Part shown: piece after piece, positions 10,231 through 19,159 of the stretch | How positions within the stretch are numbered: the stretch's first letter is position 1 | Layout: each line of letters opens with the position of its first letter | DNA from: Falsiroseomonas sp050563525 | Lineage (GTDB): Bacteria > Pseudomonadota > Alphaproteobacteria > Acetobacterales > Acetobacteraceae | Assembly: GCF_050563525.1 (NCBI RefSeq) | Contig: NZ_JBNXUN010000001.1 | Location: forward strand, 248,001 to 312,000 | Length of the DNA stretch: 64,000 bases | Reading direction: 5' to 3' | Program-made: the position numbers and the translations under genes | The notes under the pieces: model-generated | The model's input: the letters and a program-made list of their open reading frames with translations, nothing else | Told to the model about the DNA's origin: nothing | Database searches by the model: none

Positions 10231-11112
10231 ATGAAGGGCATCGTCCTGGCGGGCGGCTCGGGCACGCGGCTGCATCCGGCGACTCTCGCCGTCTCGAAGC
10301 AGCTGCTGCCGGTGTTCGACAAGCCGATGGTCTACTACCCGCTGTCGGTGCTGATGCTGGCCGGCATCCGCGAGATCATGATCATCTCGACGCCGCACGA
10401 CCTGCCCCTGTTCCGACGCCTGCTGGGCGATGGCGAACGCTGGGGCCTGAAGCTGGAATACGCCGAGCAGGACAAGCCGCGCGGCATCGCCCATGCCTTC
10501 GTGCTGGCCGAGGAATTCCTGGCCGGCCAGCCCTGCGCGCTGGTGCTCGGCGACAACCTGTTCCACGGGCACGACCTGGAGGAACGGATGAAGGAAGCGC
10601 AGGCCAACGCGACCGGAAGTGGCGCCACCGTCTTCGCCTACCGCGTCGCCGATCCGCACCGCTACGGCGTGGTGGAGTTCGATGGGCAGAGCCGGGCGCT
10701 GACGATCGAGGAGAAGCCGACGCTGCCGCGCTCCGACTGGGCGGTGACCGGGCTGTATTTCTACGATGGCCGCGCCGCGGCGCTGTCCAAGGCGCTGGCG
10801 CCTTCGCCGCGCGGCGAGCTGGAGATCACCGACCTCAACCGGGTCTACCTGGACGAGGGCTCGCTGCGGGTGGTCCGCCTCGGGCGTGGCTATGCCTGGC
10901 TGGATACCGGCACGCATGACAGCCTGCTCGAGGCCGGCGAATTCGTCCGCGCCATCGAGAAGCGCACCGGCCAGAAGGTGGCAGCCCCCGAGGAAGTCGC
11001 CTGGCGCATGGGCTTCATCGATGGCGACCAGCTGCGCGCCCTGGCGGCGCCGCTGCGCAACAGCGGCTACGGCACCTACCTGGAAAGCCTGCTGACGCGC
11101 GAAGACCCCTGA
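10231..11112 (+). CDS. rfbA: Glucose-1-phosphate thymidylyltransferase
   Basis: A 293-residue nucleotidyltransferase that joins dTTP and glucose-1-phosphate to give dTDP-glucose, the first step to dTDP-rhamnose. The opening KGIVLAGGSGTRLHPATLAVSKQLLPVFDKPM contains the nucleotide loop and the catalytic Arg and Lys. LVLGDNLFHG holds the metal-binding Asp, and VVEFD and IEEKPTLPRS follow. The length equals the typical RmlA. GGAG precedes the ATG. The gene ends at a strong terminator. rfbB (dTDP-glucose 4,6-dehydratase), which would complete the pathway, is not in this cluster and must be elsewhere. Confidence 0.95.
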   Translation: MKGIVLAGGSGTRLHPATLAVSKQLLPVFDKPMVYYPLSVLMLAGIREIMIISTPHDLPLFRRLLGDGERWGLKLEYAEQDKPRGIAHAFVLAEEFLAGQPCALVLGDNLFHGHDLEERMKEAQANATGSGATVFAYRVADPHRYGVVEFDGQSRALTIEEKPTLPRSDWAVTGLYFYDGRAAALSKALAPSPRGELEITDLNRVYLDEGSLRVVRLGRGYAWLDTGTHDSLLEAGEFVRAIEKRTGQKVAAPEEVAWRMGFIDGDQLRALAAPLRNSGYGTYLESLLTREDP

Positions 11113-11123
11113 TCACGCGACTT

Positions 11124-11155
11124 GCGCCCGACGCGATTTGAGCCGGGCGCTTTTT
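11124..11155 (+). terminator. Rho-independent terminator after rfbA
   Basis: GCGCCCG (11124-11130) and CGGGCGC (11144-11150) form a perfect 7-bp GC stem with a 13-base loop, followed directly by five T residues (11151-11155). It lies 12 bases after the rfbA stop codon and separates the rfbCDA operon from the ABC/HlyD operon. Confidence 0.8.
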
Positions 11156-11212
11156 ACACTAACCTCAGCGGCGTGACCCGCCGCACCTCTCCGGCCCTGC
11201 CCGGCCCCGCGC

Positions 11213-11833
11213 ATGAACGCGGCCCTTGACCCGCGCGGCCGGCCGGTGATCCGCGGCTGCGTCGAGCAGGCGACCCTTGGCGAGATCAGCGGCTGGGCCT
11301 TCGAGCCGGGCGCGCCGCGGCACCGCGTGCTGGTGGAACTGCGCCTGGACGGCGGCATCCTCGCCGTCGCGCCGGCCGACCATGCGCGCGGCGACCTGGT
11401 GCCGGCCGGCATCGGCGATGGCGCCCACGGCTTCCGCTTCGCCCTGCAACCGGCCTGGGCCGCGCGCCTGCCCGACCTCCAGGTGGTCGCCCGCGCCGCC
11501 GCCGGCGGTGCCGTGCTGCTGCCGCCGCAGCGACGGGTCGAGCCGCCGCATTCGCAGGTCGTCCAGGTCATCAACCAGCTCGTGCAGGGCCAGCAGGCGC
11601 TGGAGGCGCGGCTTCAGGCAGTGGTTCCGGTCCGCATGGCCCCGGACGCGGAACAGCGGCTTGCGGTGCTGGAAGCCTGGATGGCGCGGCTCGATGACCG
11701 CCTCGCCCGGCTGCCGGCCGCGCCCCCGGCGGCGCCGCGCGGGCCGGATGCCTGGCAGGTGGCGCTGGGTACGCTGCTGGCGCTGGTCAGCCTCGGCGCG
11801 CTGATCGGCTTCGCCCTGCTGCTGGCGCTGTGA
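11213..11833 (+). CDS. Tail-anchored protein with GT-associated beta domain and coiled coil
   Basis: A 206-residue protein of unknown function. Residues 1-105 form a beta-rich domain (CVEQATLGEISGWAFEPGAP, then HRVLVELRLDGG and GAHGFRFAL) that resembles a domain often attached to glycosyltransferases and surface-polysaccharide proteins. Residues 115-170 are rich in Gln, Glu and Leu and probably form a coiled coil. Residues 181-206 are one hydrophobic helix ending in LALL repeats, so the protein is likely tail-anchored in the inner membrane with its bulk in the cytoplasm (inference). Its stop overlaps the next ATG (TGATG), so it is made together with the ABC proteins and may dock cargo or a sugar-modifying enzyme to them. 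Confidence 0.65.
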   Translation: MNAALDPRGRPVIRGCVEQATLGEISGWAFEPGAPRHRVLVELRLDGGILAVAPADHARGDLVPAGIGDGAHGFRFALQPAWAARLPDLQVVARAAAGGAVLLPPQRRVEPPHSQVVQVINQLVQGQQALEARLQAVVPVRMAPDAEQRLAVLEAWMARLDDRLARLPAAPPAAPRGPDAWQVALGTLLALVSLGALIGFALLLAL

Positions 11834-13494
11834 TGGCGGCGCAGCCGGACCCTGCGGCAGACAGCCCGGCGCTGCTGGCGCGCTCGGAAATCCTGGCCGC
11901 TTCACGCTTCGCCCTGGCATTGGGGCTGGCGATCAGCCTGGCCGGTTTCGGCGTGGTCGCGGCCAAGCTGGCGATCTGGCAACTGGTGCTGCCGACCGGC
12001 AATGGCTGGACCCTGGCGGGCCTTGCCATCGCAATAGGCCTCGCCGTCGCGCTGCTGCTGGGGCTGGAGCAGCTCCGCGCGCTCGGCCTGATCGCCGTCT
12101 CCCACCGCCTGGCACGGCGCCTGGCCGGGCCGCTGGTGCGTGCCGCGGCACAACGCGATCCCGGTGCGGATCGCGTGGCGGGACAGGCGCTGCGGGACGT
12201 GGAGGCGCTGCGGCGCACCGTCTGCGGTCCGCTGCTGACGGGCCTCGCGGACGCGCTGCTGGCGCCGGTCCTGATCCTGCTGCTGCTGGTCTTTCACTGG
12301 GCCTTCGCAACCTGGGCGCTGGCCTGCTGCGGCATCGCCGCGATGCTGAGCCTGCTCGGCGAACGCCTGACCCGCCGTGACTTGGCCGAGGCCGAGGCGG
12401 CGCAGGCGCGACTCGCCGGACAGGTCGCCGATGCGCTGCGCTGCGCCGAGGCCATCGCGGCGATGGGGATGCGCGACCGGCTCGTCGCCGGCTGGCAGAC
12501 CGGGGCGGCGCCCGCCGATGCCGCGCTACGCCGCGCGCGGACCATCGCCCGGCGCATCGCGGCCGGCCTCGGCAGCCTGCAGGCCCTCGGCGCCGGGGGC
12601 GCGTTGGTGGTGGGCGCGCTGCTGCTCGCGCTGGATGTGCCGGTCGGATTCGGCATGGTGCTGGCGATGCTGGTCACCGGGCAGGCCGTGGCGCCCTTCG
12701 CCCGCCTCGGCGCCGCCCTGCACGAAGCCGGCGCGGCGCGCGCGGCCTGGCTGCGGCTCGGGGCGCTCGGCGCTGCGGAAGCCGGTCCCACCCTCGCCTA
12801 CCCCTGCCGCACCCCGCGCCTGGTGCTGGACCGGGTCAGCTTCGCCCATTCCGGCGCCGCCCGTGCGCTGCTGCGCGACGTGGTGTTGGAGGTTTCCCCC
12901 GGCGAGATCGTCGCGCTTGCCGGCGGCACCGGGTCCGGCAAGACGACGCTGCTGCGCATCGCCATCGGCATGGTCCGCCCCTCGGCCGGGCTCTGCACCC
13001 TCGATGGCCATGCCACCGCGCAATGGGCACGCGCCGATCTCGCCCGCCACGCCGGCTACCTGCCGCAGGACCCACTGCTCACCGATGGCACGGTGGCCGA
13101 GGCGATCGCGCGGCTCGAGGAGCCGGACCTGCCAGCCGTGCTGCGCGCAGCAAGGCTGGCGGAGGCGCATGCGATGGTGGCGTCCCTGCCGCAGGGCTAC
13201 GCGACGCCAATCGGTCCGCAGTTCTCCGCCGGCCAGCGCCAGCGCCTCGCCCTGGCGCGGGCGCTGTACCGCGACCCCGGCCTGCTGGTGCTGGACGAGC
13301 CATCCGCCTTCCTCGACGCGGAGGGCGAGGCCGGACTGGTGCGGATGCTGCGCGAGTTGGCCTCTCGCGGCACCGCCGTGCTGCTGAGCTCCCACCGCCC
13401 GGCGCTGCTTTCGGCGGCGGATCGCGTGGTGGTGCTGCGGTCCGGCCAGCTTCTGGCCACCGAGCGGCGCCGTGCCCTGGCCGCGCCGGCATGA
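11833..13494 (+). CDS. Type I secretion-like ABC half transporter (first subunit)
   Basis: A 553-residue half transporter with an N-terminal membrane domain and a C-terminal ATPase. Hydrophobic helices lie at about residues 30-52, 60-80, 143-165 and 250-290. The ATPase shows Walker A GGTGSGKTT, a Q-loop (YLPQDP), signature FSAGQRQRLALARAL and Walker B LLVLDEPSAFLD. The organisation resembles PrtD/HlyB-type exporters but without a peptidase or C39-like domain. The start ATG at 11833 shares a base with the previous stop, and the stop overlaps the next start (ATGA). Together with the following ABC gene it probably forms a heterodimer. The substrate is unknown. Confidence 0.82.
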   Translation: MAAQPDPAADSPALLARSEILAASRFALALGLAISLAGFGVVAAKLAIWQLVLPTGNGWTLAGLAIAIGLAVALLLGLEQLRALGLIAVSHRLARRLAGPLVRAAAQRDPGADRVAGQALRDVEALRRTVCGPLLTGLADALLAPVLILLLLVFHWAFATWALACCGIAAMLSLLGERLTRRDLAEAEAAQARLAGQVADALRCAEAIAAMGMRDRLVAGWQTGAAPADAALRRARTIARRIAAGLGSLQALGAGGALVVGALLLALDVPVGFGMVLAMLVTGQAVAPFARLGAALHEAGAARAAWLRLGALGAAEAGPTLAYPCRTPRLVLDRVSFAHSGAARALLRDVVLEVSPGEIVALAGGTGSGKTTLLRIAIGMVRPSAGLCTLDGHATAQWARADLARHAGYLPQDPLLTDGTVAEAIARLEEPDLPAVLRAARLAEAHAMVASLPQGYATPIGPQFSAGQRQRLALARALYRDPGLLVLDEPSAFLDAEGEAGLVRMLRELASRGTAVLLSSHRPALLSAADRVVVLRSGQLLATERRRALAAPA

Positions 13495-15101
13495 GCGGCA
13501 CCCGCACCCTGCCACCCGCCATCCCGCGCCAGGCAACAGGCCTCGCGCTCGCGCTGTCCGTCGCACGGCAGGTGGCGCTGCTCGGCCTGCCGCTGCTGAC
13601 CATGCATGTCTTCGACGGCGTGGTGGAGGGCCGCAACCTGGATACGCTGGCGGTGCTGTCGCTGGCCTTCGCGGTGGCCCTGGCGCTGGCCGCCGCGCTG
13701 CGCGTGCTGCGCGGCGCGCTGGTCTCGGCCGTGGCGGATGCCGTGCTGCACCGTGTGGCGCCCGCGACGCTGCATGCGGCGCTGCGCGGCGCGGTGGCGG
13801 GCGGCAGCGCACCGGGCCTCGCGGCGCTGCGCGACCTCGCCACGCTGCGGCGCTTCCTCAGTGGCGAGACGCCGGCGGACCTGCTGGACCTTGCGGCCGT
13901 GCCGGTGGCGCTCACCGTCCTGGCGTTGCTGCACCCGGTCCATGCGCTGGTGGTGGGCCTTGGCTGCATCGTGCTGGCGCTGCTCGGCCTGGCTCTGGAC
14001 CGCACCACGCGCGGCACGGTGCAGGACGCCGAGACCAGGCGCCAGCATCACGCCGCAACGCTGCAGGACCGGCTGCGGCAGGCGGACCTTCTGCGCGGGC
14101 TTGGAATGCTCGATGCCGTCACGCGGCGCTGGCAGGCGGCGCAGCCGACGCTGCTGGAGGACAGCGACCGCGGCGAGACCCGCGCCCGGGCGCTGCGCGG
14201 CGTCATGGCCCTGACCGGGCACCTCACGCAGGGTGCCGTGGTCGTCGCCGGGGTGCTGCTGGCGCTGGCGGACCGAGCCTCGCCCGGCAGCGTCATTGCC
14301 GCCATGCTGCTGGCCGGCATGGCGACGCAGCCGGTAGCGAGGCTGGCCGCGGCCTGGCAGGACTGGGCGCTGGCGGCGCTCGCCTGGCGCCGGCTGGACG
14401 AGCTGCACTCCGATGACGCAGCCCCGGCGCCACGGCCCGCCGACCGTGCCGCACCGCCCGGCCTGGTGCTGCGCGACCTCCGCTGGACGCCGCCGGGCGG
14501 CGCTGCGCCGGTGCTTGGCGGGATCACGCTGCACGTGCCGCCCGGCACGCTGACCCTGGTGGTCGGCGCGAACGGTGCCGGCAAATCGAGCCTGCTGCGG
14601 CTGGCCCTTGAGCTCGCGATGCCGGATGCCGGGCGGGTGCTGCTGGATGGCGAGCCCGCCGGCCACGCGACCGTCGGCTACCTGCCGCAGGATGTGCAGC
14701 TGACGGAGGGCAGCGTCGCCCGCGCCATCGCCCGCTGCGGGCCGGAGGACATGGACCAGGTGGTGGACGCGGCGCGGCTGGCCGGCGCGCATGAGTTGAT
14801 CGGCCGGCTGCCGCAGGGCTACGCCACGCCGGTCGAGATCCTGTCCGCCGGCCAGCGCCGCCTCGTCGGCCTCGCCCGCGCCCTGCACGGCGGTCCGGCC
14901 CTGCTGGCCCTCGATGAACCGGAGGCAGGTCTGGACAAGCCGGCGCGGGAGGGGGTGCGGGACGCGGTGCTCGCGGCGCGGGACGATGGTGCCTGCTGCC
15001 TCGTCATCAGCCACGATGGTTCCCTGTGGGATGGCCATGTCGACCAGCTCCTGGTGCTGGCGCCGGGCGGCCTCTGGCGCGTGGAGGGACCGACGGCATG
15101 A
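13491..15101 (+). CDS. Type I secretion-like ABC half transporter (second subunit)
   Basis: A 536-residue half transporter, related in layout to the preceding gene. The membrane domain covers about residues 15-300. The ATPase has Walker A GANGAGKSS, a YLPQDVQL Q-loop, and LSAGQRRLVGLARAL as signature. Walker B reads LLALDEPEAGLD. It lacks the usual second Gln of the signature (QRR rather than QRQR), and the helix before Walker A is atypical, so one ATP site of the pair may be less active (inference). ATGA overlaps link it to both neighbours (13491-13494 and 15098-15101). It probably pairs with the 11833 protein and the HlyD adaptor. Confidence 0.82.
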   Translation: MSGTRTLPPAIPRQATGLALALSVARQVALLGLPLLTMHVFDGVVEGRNLDTLAVLSLAFAVALALAAALRVLRGALVSAVADAVLHRVAPATLHAALRGAVAGGSAPGLAALRDLATLRRFLSGETPADLLDLAAVPVALTVLALLHPVHALVVGLGCIVLALLGLALDRTTRGTVQDAETRRQHHAATLQDRLRQADLLRGLGMLDAVTRRWQAAQPTLLEDSDRGETRARALRGVMALTGHLTQGAVVVAGVLLALADRASPGSVIAAMLLAGMATQPVARLAAAWQDWALAALAWRRLDELHSDDAAPAPRPADRAAPPGLVLRDLRWTPPGGAAPVLGGITLHVPPGTLTLVVGANGAGKSSLLRLALELAMPDAGRVLLDGEPAGHATVGYLPQDVQLTEGSVARAIARCGPEDMDQVVDAARLAGAHELIGRLPQGYATPVEILSAGQRRLVGLARALHGGPALLALDEPEAGLDKPAREGVRDAVLAARDDGACCLVISHDGSLWDGHVDQLLVLAPGGLWRVEGPTA

Positions 15102-16477
15102 CACGATTCGCCGCAGGCCCCGTGGCGACCCGCAGGCCGGATGCCGCCCCGGCCCCGCGCCGCATCGCGCTGCACTTCGAGACGGCCGGACCGCAGACGC
15201 CCGACCTGCGCCGCGCGATGCGCGCCGCCTGGCTGCTGCTGGCGCTGGGATTCGGCGGCACGTTGGCCTGGGCCGCGATCACGCCGATCGAGCGCGCGGT
15301 GCTCGCCCGCGGATCGCTGGTGGCGGAGGGCCGTCGCAAATCGATCATGCTGGCCGAGCCCGGCATCCTGCAGGACCTGCTGGTGCGCGAAGGCCAGCGC
15401 GTCCAGGCCGGGGAGGTGCTGCTCCGCCTCGACCCCACCAATGCGGAGGCCACCGCCGTGCAGGCCCGGGCCCTGGCCCGCACGCTGGCCGCCCGCACCG
15501 CCCGGCTGGTCGCCGAACAACAGGACTCCCGCCAATTCGAAATTCCCCCCGGCATCCGCCAAGCCGCCGCCACCGACCCGGCCCTGGCTGCGATCCTGTT
15601 GGCGGAGGGCCGGCTGTTCCAGGCGCGCTGGCAGGCCTTCGACAGCAACCAGCGCGTCTATGAACGCCGCGCCGCCGTGCCGCGCGAACAGCTTCTGGCC
15701 GCCGGCGCCCAGCGCGCCGCCGCCGCCGCGCGCCAGGCCTCCGTCCGCGCCGACCTCGCCGGGCTGCGCCCACTGGCGCAGCAGGGTTTCGCCCGGATGC
15801 GGGAGGTGCGGGAGCTGGAGCGGCTGGAGGCGCAGGCGCGCGGCGACATGGGCCTGCACGCGGCGCAGGAGGCGCAGTTCCGCCAATCCATCGCCCAGGC
15901 CGAGGCCGAACTCGCCACGCTGCGCCTGACCCGCGCCCAGGAGATCGCCGGCGAATTGCAGGCGGCGCAGCAGCAGGCGCTGGAGGCGGAACAGCGCCTT
16001 CTGGCCGCGGAGAATACGCGGACGCGGCGCGATCTGGTGGCCCCGGAGGCCGGGATCGTCACCGATATCCGCTTCGTCACCCCCGGCAGCAGTATCACCG
16101 AAGGCCAGCCGGTGCTCGATCTGGTGCCGATCGGCGACCGATTGGTGGTGGAGGCGCGCATCGCGCCGAACGATGTGGAACAGGTGCAGCCGGGCCAGCG
16201 GGTGAACATCCGCCTGACCGCGCTGCGCCAGCGCACCACGCCGCTGCTGGCCGGCACCCTCACCTACGTCTCCGCCGACCGGCAGGCGGACGCGCAGGGC
16301 CAGCCCTTCTTTCTGGCCCGCGCCGAGATCAACCCCGGCGAATTGTCCCGAATCGCCAGGCTGCGGCTGACGCCGGGGATGCCGACGGAGGTCTTCGTGC
16401 TCGGGGAGACGCGGAGCGCGCTGGCCTACCTGGTCTCGCCGATCCGGGACTCGCTGCGGCGGGCGTTGCGGGATTAG
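15098..16477 (+). CDS. HlyD-family periplasmic adaptor of type I secretion
   Basis: A 459-residue membrane fusion protein. A short cytoplasmic N-terminus is followed by one membrane helix (about residues 43-61, AAWLLLALGFGGTLAWAAI). A half lipoyl motif follows (ERAVLARGSLVAEGRRKSI...GQRVQAGEVLLRLD), then a long Ala/Gln/Arg-rich alpha-helical hairpin (about 120-320). The second lipoyl half is VAPEAGIVTDIRFVTPGSSI, and the C-terminal barrel has IAPNDVEQVQPGQRVNIRL. This is the HlyD/PrtE design that bridges the ABC pair to an outer-membrane TolC. No tolC gene or RTX-type cargo gene is next to it. Confidence 0.9.
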   Translation: MTRFAAGPVATRRPDAAPAPRRIALHFETAGPQTPDLRRAMRAAWLLLALGFGGTLAWAAITPIERAVLARGSLVAEGRRKSIMLAEPGILQDLLVREGQRVQAGEVLLRLDPTNAEATAVQARALARTLAARTARLVAEQQDSRQFEIPPGIRQAAATDPALAAILLAEGRLFQARWQAFDSNQRVYERRAAVPREQLLAAGAQRAAAAARQASVRADLAGLRPLAQQGFARMREVRELERLEAQARGDMGLHAAQEAQFRQSIAQAEAELATLRLTRAQEIAGELQAAQQQALEAEQRLLAAENTRTRRDLVAPEAGIVTDIRFVTPGSSITEGQPVLDLVPIGDRLVVEARIAPNDVEQVQPGQRVNIRLTALRQRTTPLLAGTLTYVSADRQADAQGQPFFLARAEINPGELSRIARLRLTPGMPTEVFVLGETRSALAYLVSPIRDSLRRALRD

Positions 16478-16485
16478 ATGCGGGC

Positions 16486-17706
16486 ATGGACTCGAAGACG
16501 AAAGACGACCGCCGCATCGCCATCATCGGCGCCGGACCGGTGGGGCTGGTGCTGGCGCTGAAGCTCGCGACCCTCGGCCTGCCGAGCCTGGTGCTGGACG
16601 CGGAGGACGACATCTCGGAGGCGCTGCGCGCCTCCACCTTCCACCCGCCTTCGCTCGACATGCTCGATGCGCTCGGGGTCGCGGCGCCGCTGATCGCGCA
16701 GGGGCTGGTGACGCCGCACTGGCAGATCCGGCGGCACGAGGATGGCGCGCGCGCGGTGTTCGACCTCGGCGTGCTGCGGGAGGATACCGCCCACCCCTAC
16801 CGGCTGCAGGCCGAGCAGTGGAAGCTGTCCCGAATCATCCTGGCGAAGCTGGCGGCGGAGCACGCGGATACCGTGCAGATCCGCTTCGGCTGCAAGGTGG
16901 ACACGGTGGTGCACGGAGCGGACCACGTCGCGCTGTCCGGCAGCGGCTTCGAATCCTTCGCCGCGCCCTATGCCATCGGGTGCGACGGCGCGCGCAGCAT
17001 CATCCGCCGCGCCATGGGCCTGGATTTCGCCGGCGACACCTATCCCGAAACCACGATCCTCGCGACCACGCCCTTCCCGTTCCACGAGGTGTTCGAGGGG
17101 CTGTCGAACGTCAACTACATCTGGACCCGCCACCCGGCCTTCTCCGGCACCTTCTCCCTGCTGCGGGTGCCGGGGCTTTGGCGTGCCTCGCTGCACACAG
17201 CGCCCGGCGAATCCGTAGACCAGGCGCTGGAACCCTCGGCGATCGAGCGGAAGCTGCAGGCAATCCATCCCAAGGACACGCCCTATGACGTGCCAGACCT
17301 GCGCCCGTACCGCATCCACCAGCGGATCGTAGAGACCTACCGCATCGGTCGCCTGCTGCTGGCCGGCGACGCCGCGCACCTGAACTCGCCCTCCGGCGGC
17401 ATGGGCATGAATGGCGGCATCCACGATGCGGTGGAACTGGCCGGGACCCTGGCCCCGGTCTGGCGCGGGGAAGCCGAGGACGCCCTGCTCGACCGCTACA
17501 CCCGCCGCCGGCAGCCCATCGCCGCCCGCGAAATCATCGCCCAGGCCGACCGCAACCGCGCCCGAATGCGGGAGACCGGTCCGGCCCGGCGGGCCGAATT
17601 GCTGGCGGAGTTGCAGGCCACGGCCGATGATCCGGCCCGGTGCCGGGAGCACCTGCTGCGGTCCTCCATGATCTCCGGGCTGCGCGCTGCCTCGCAGATC
17701 ATGTGA
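16486..17706 (+). CDS. FAD-dependent aromatic monooxygenase (PHBH/MhpA-like)
   Basis: A 406-residue class A flavoprotein hydroxylase. The FAD site is IAIIGAGPVGLVLALKL with an acidic end (VLDAED). The DG motif is GCDGARSIIRRAMG, and the GD motif is RLLLAGDAAHLNSPSGGMGMNGGIHDA. This family uses NAD(P)H and oxygen to hydroxylate aromatic or polyketide-like rings. The protein is shorter than MhpA (about 550), ending soon after the core, so the thioredoxin-like C-terminus is missing. It starts 8 bases after the hlyD-like stop on the same strand and may be read from that operon. The substrate is not identifiable. Confidence 0.82.
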   Translation: MDSKTKDDRRIAIIGAGPVGLVLALKLATLGLPSLVLDAEDDISEALRASTFHPPSLDMLDALGVAAPLIAQGLVTPHWQIRRHEDGARAVFDLGVLREDTAHPYRLQAEQWKLSRIILAKLAAEHADTVQIRFGCKVDTVVHGADHVALSGSGFESFAAPYAIGCDGARSIIRRAMGLDFAGDTYPETTILATTPFPFHEVFEGLSNVNYIWTRHPAFSGTFSLLRVPGLWRASLHTAPGESVDQALEPSAIERKLQAIHPKDTPYDVPDLRPYRIHQRIVETYRIGRLLLAGDAAHLNSPSGGMGMNGGIHDAVELAGTLAPVWRGEAEDALLDRYTRRRQPIAAREIIAQADRNRARMRETGPARRAELLAELQATADDPARCREHLLRSSMISGLRAASQIM

Positions 17707-17728
17707 CCGTGCCAGCCCCTTCACCGAT

Positions 17729-17746
17729 CTGACATAAATCTGTAAA
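17729..17746 (+). promoter_or_regulatory. Pho box (PhoB-binding site) before ugpB
   Basis: CTGACATAAATCTGTAAA consists of two 7-base half sites, CTGACAT and CTGTAAA, separated by AAAT. The known PhoB consensus is CTGTCAT-AAAT-CTGTCAT. The first half differs by one base and the second by two. It lies 58 bases before the ugpB start codon, where a phosphate-starvation promoter would be expected. The AT-rich site stands out in GC-rich DNA. Confidence 0.7.
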
Positions 17747-17803
17747 AACCTCGCAACGCAGGCCGTCTAGAGCCCGCCGGCACCCAAACGGGAGAAGAGA
17801 CCC

Positions 17804-19144
17804 ATGTTCCGCCGCAGCATCATGGCGGGCGCCGTCGCGCTCGCGAGCCTTGCCGGGGCACCCGCCCAGGCGCAGGCCCCTACCGAAATCCAGTTCTGGC
17901 ACGGCCTGTCGCAGCCGCTCGGCGGCCTGCTGGAGAACCTGGTCAAGGGCTTCAACGACAGCCAGACCCAGTACCGCGTGGTGCCGACCTTCCGCGGCAG
18001 CTACCCGGAGACCATGGTCGCCGCCATCGCAGCCTTCCGCGCCGGCCAGGCGCCGCACCTGGTGCAGATGTTCGAAGTCGGCACCGGCACCATGATCAAT
18101 GCCGGCCGCGCCATCATCCCGACGCATGAACTGCTGTCGCAGGCCGGCGTCAACATCAACTTCGACGACTTCCTGCCAGGCGTGCGCGGCTACTACGCCG
18201 CCGCCGATGGCCGCCAGATGGCGATGCCGTTCAACAGCAGCACGGCGATCGTCTACTACAACAAGGACGCCTTCCGCCGCGCCAATTTGAACCCCGACCA
18301 GTTCCCAACCACCTGGGAAGGCGTGGGCCAGGCGCTGACAGCGCTCAAGGCTTCCGGCCATGCCTGCCCGATGTCCACCGCCTGGCCGACCTGGCTGCAC
18401 ATCGAGCAGTTCAGCGCCATCCACAACATCCCGCTGGCCACCCAGGGCAACGGCTTCGGCGGCGCCAACGCTGAACTCCGCGTCAACAACCCGCTGATGC
18501 TGCGGCACCTGACCAACCTGGTGAACTGGCAGAAGGAAGGCCTGTTCCGCTGGGGCGGCCGCGACAATGCCGGCGAGCCGCTGTTCCCGGGTGGCGAATG
18601 CGCCATCATGATGACCTCCTCCGGCTTCCGCGCCCGCGTGCAGCGGGAGGCGCGCTTCGACTGGGGCGTCGCCATGCTGCCGACCTATGAAGGCACGCAG
18701 CCGGCCAACGCCATCATCGGCGGCGCCGCCCTGTGGGTGATGAACCGCGGCCCGAACACGCAGCGCAGCGCGGCCGAGCTGCGCGGCATCGCCGACTTCT
18801 TCGCCTACACCGCGCAGCCCGCGGTGGCCGGCAAGTGGCACATGGACACCGGCTACCTGCCGATTACCCGCAGCGGCTTCGAATCCGCCCGCGCCACCGG
18901 CTTCTACCAGCAGCCCGCCAACATCGGTGCCGACGTGCCGATCGAGCAGATGCTGCGTGGCGCGTCCTCCGAGAACACGCGCGGCATCCGCCTCGGCGGC
19001 TTCGTCGAGATCCGCGTGATCATGCAGGAGGAAATGGAGAAGGCCTTCCAGGGCCAGCAGACCCCGGAACAGGCCCTCACCGCCATGACGACGCGCGGCA
19101 ACGCCGTGCTGCGCAACTTCGAACGCGCCAATCGCGGCGGCTGA
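17804..19144 (+). CDS. ugpB: sn-Glycerol-3-phosphate ABC transporter, periplasmic binding protein
   Basis: A 446-residue solute-binding protein. A Sec signal peptide (MFRRSIMAGAVALASLAG, cut after AQA) is followed by the UgpB signature start IQFWHGLSQPLGGLLENLV and FNDSQTQYRVVPTFRGSYPE. TMVAAIAAFRAGQAPHLVQMFEVGT is also characteristic. It captures glycerol-3-phosphate and glycerophosphodiesters in the periplasm and delivers them to UgpAE. GGGAGAAGAG gives a strong ribosome site. It is the first gene of ugpBAEC and follows a Pho box, consistent with induction by phosphate starvation. Confidence 0.95.
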   Translation: MFRRSIMAGAVALASLAGAPAQAQAPTEIQFWHGLSQPLGGLLENLVKGFNDSQTQYRVVPTFRGSYPETMVAAIAAFRAGQAPHLVQMFEVGTGTMINAGRAIIPTHELLSQAGVNINFDDFLPGVRGYYAAADGRQMAMPFNSSTAIVYYNKDAFRRANLNPDQFPTTWEGVGQALTALKASGHACPMSTAWPTWLHIEQFSAIHNIPLATQGNGFGGANAELRVNNPLMLRHLTNLVNWQKEGLFRWGGRDNAGEPLFPGGECAIMMTSSGFRARVQREARFDWGVAMLPTYEGTQPANAIIGGAALWVMNRGPNTQRSAAELRGIADFFAYTAQPAVAGKWHMDTGYLPITRSGFESARATGFYQQPANIGADVPIEQMLRGASSENTRGIRLGGFVEIRVIMQEEMEKAFQGQQTPEQALTAMTTRGNAVLRNFERANRGG

Positions 19145-19159
19145 GCAGGAACAGGCAGC

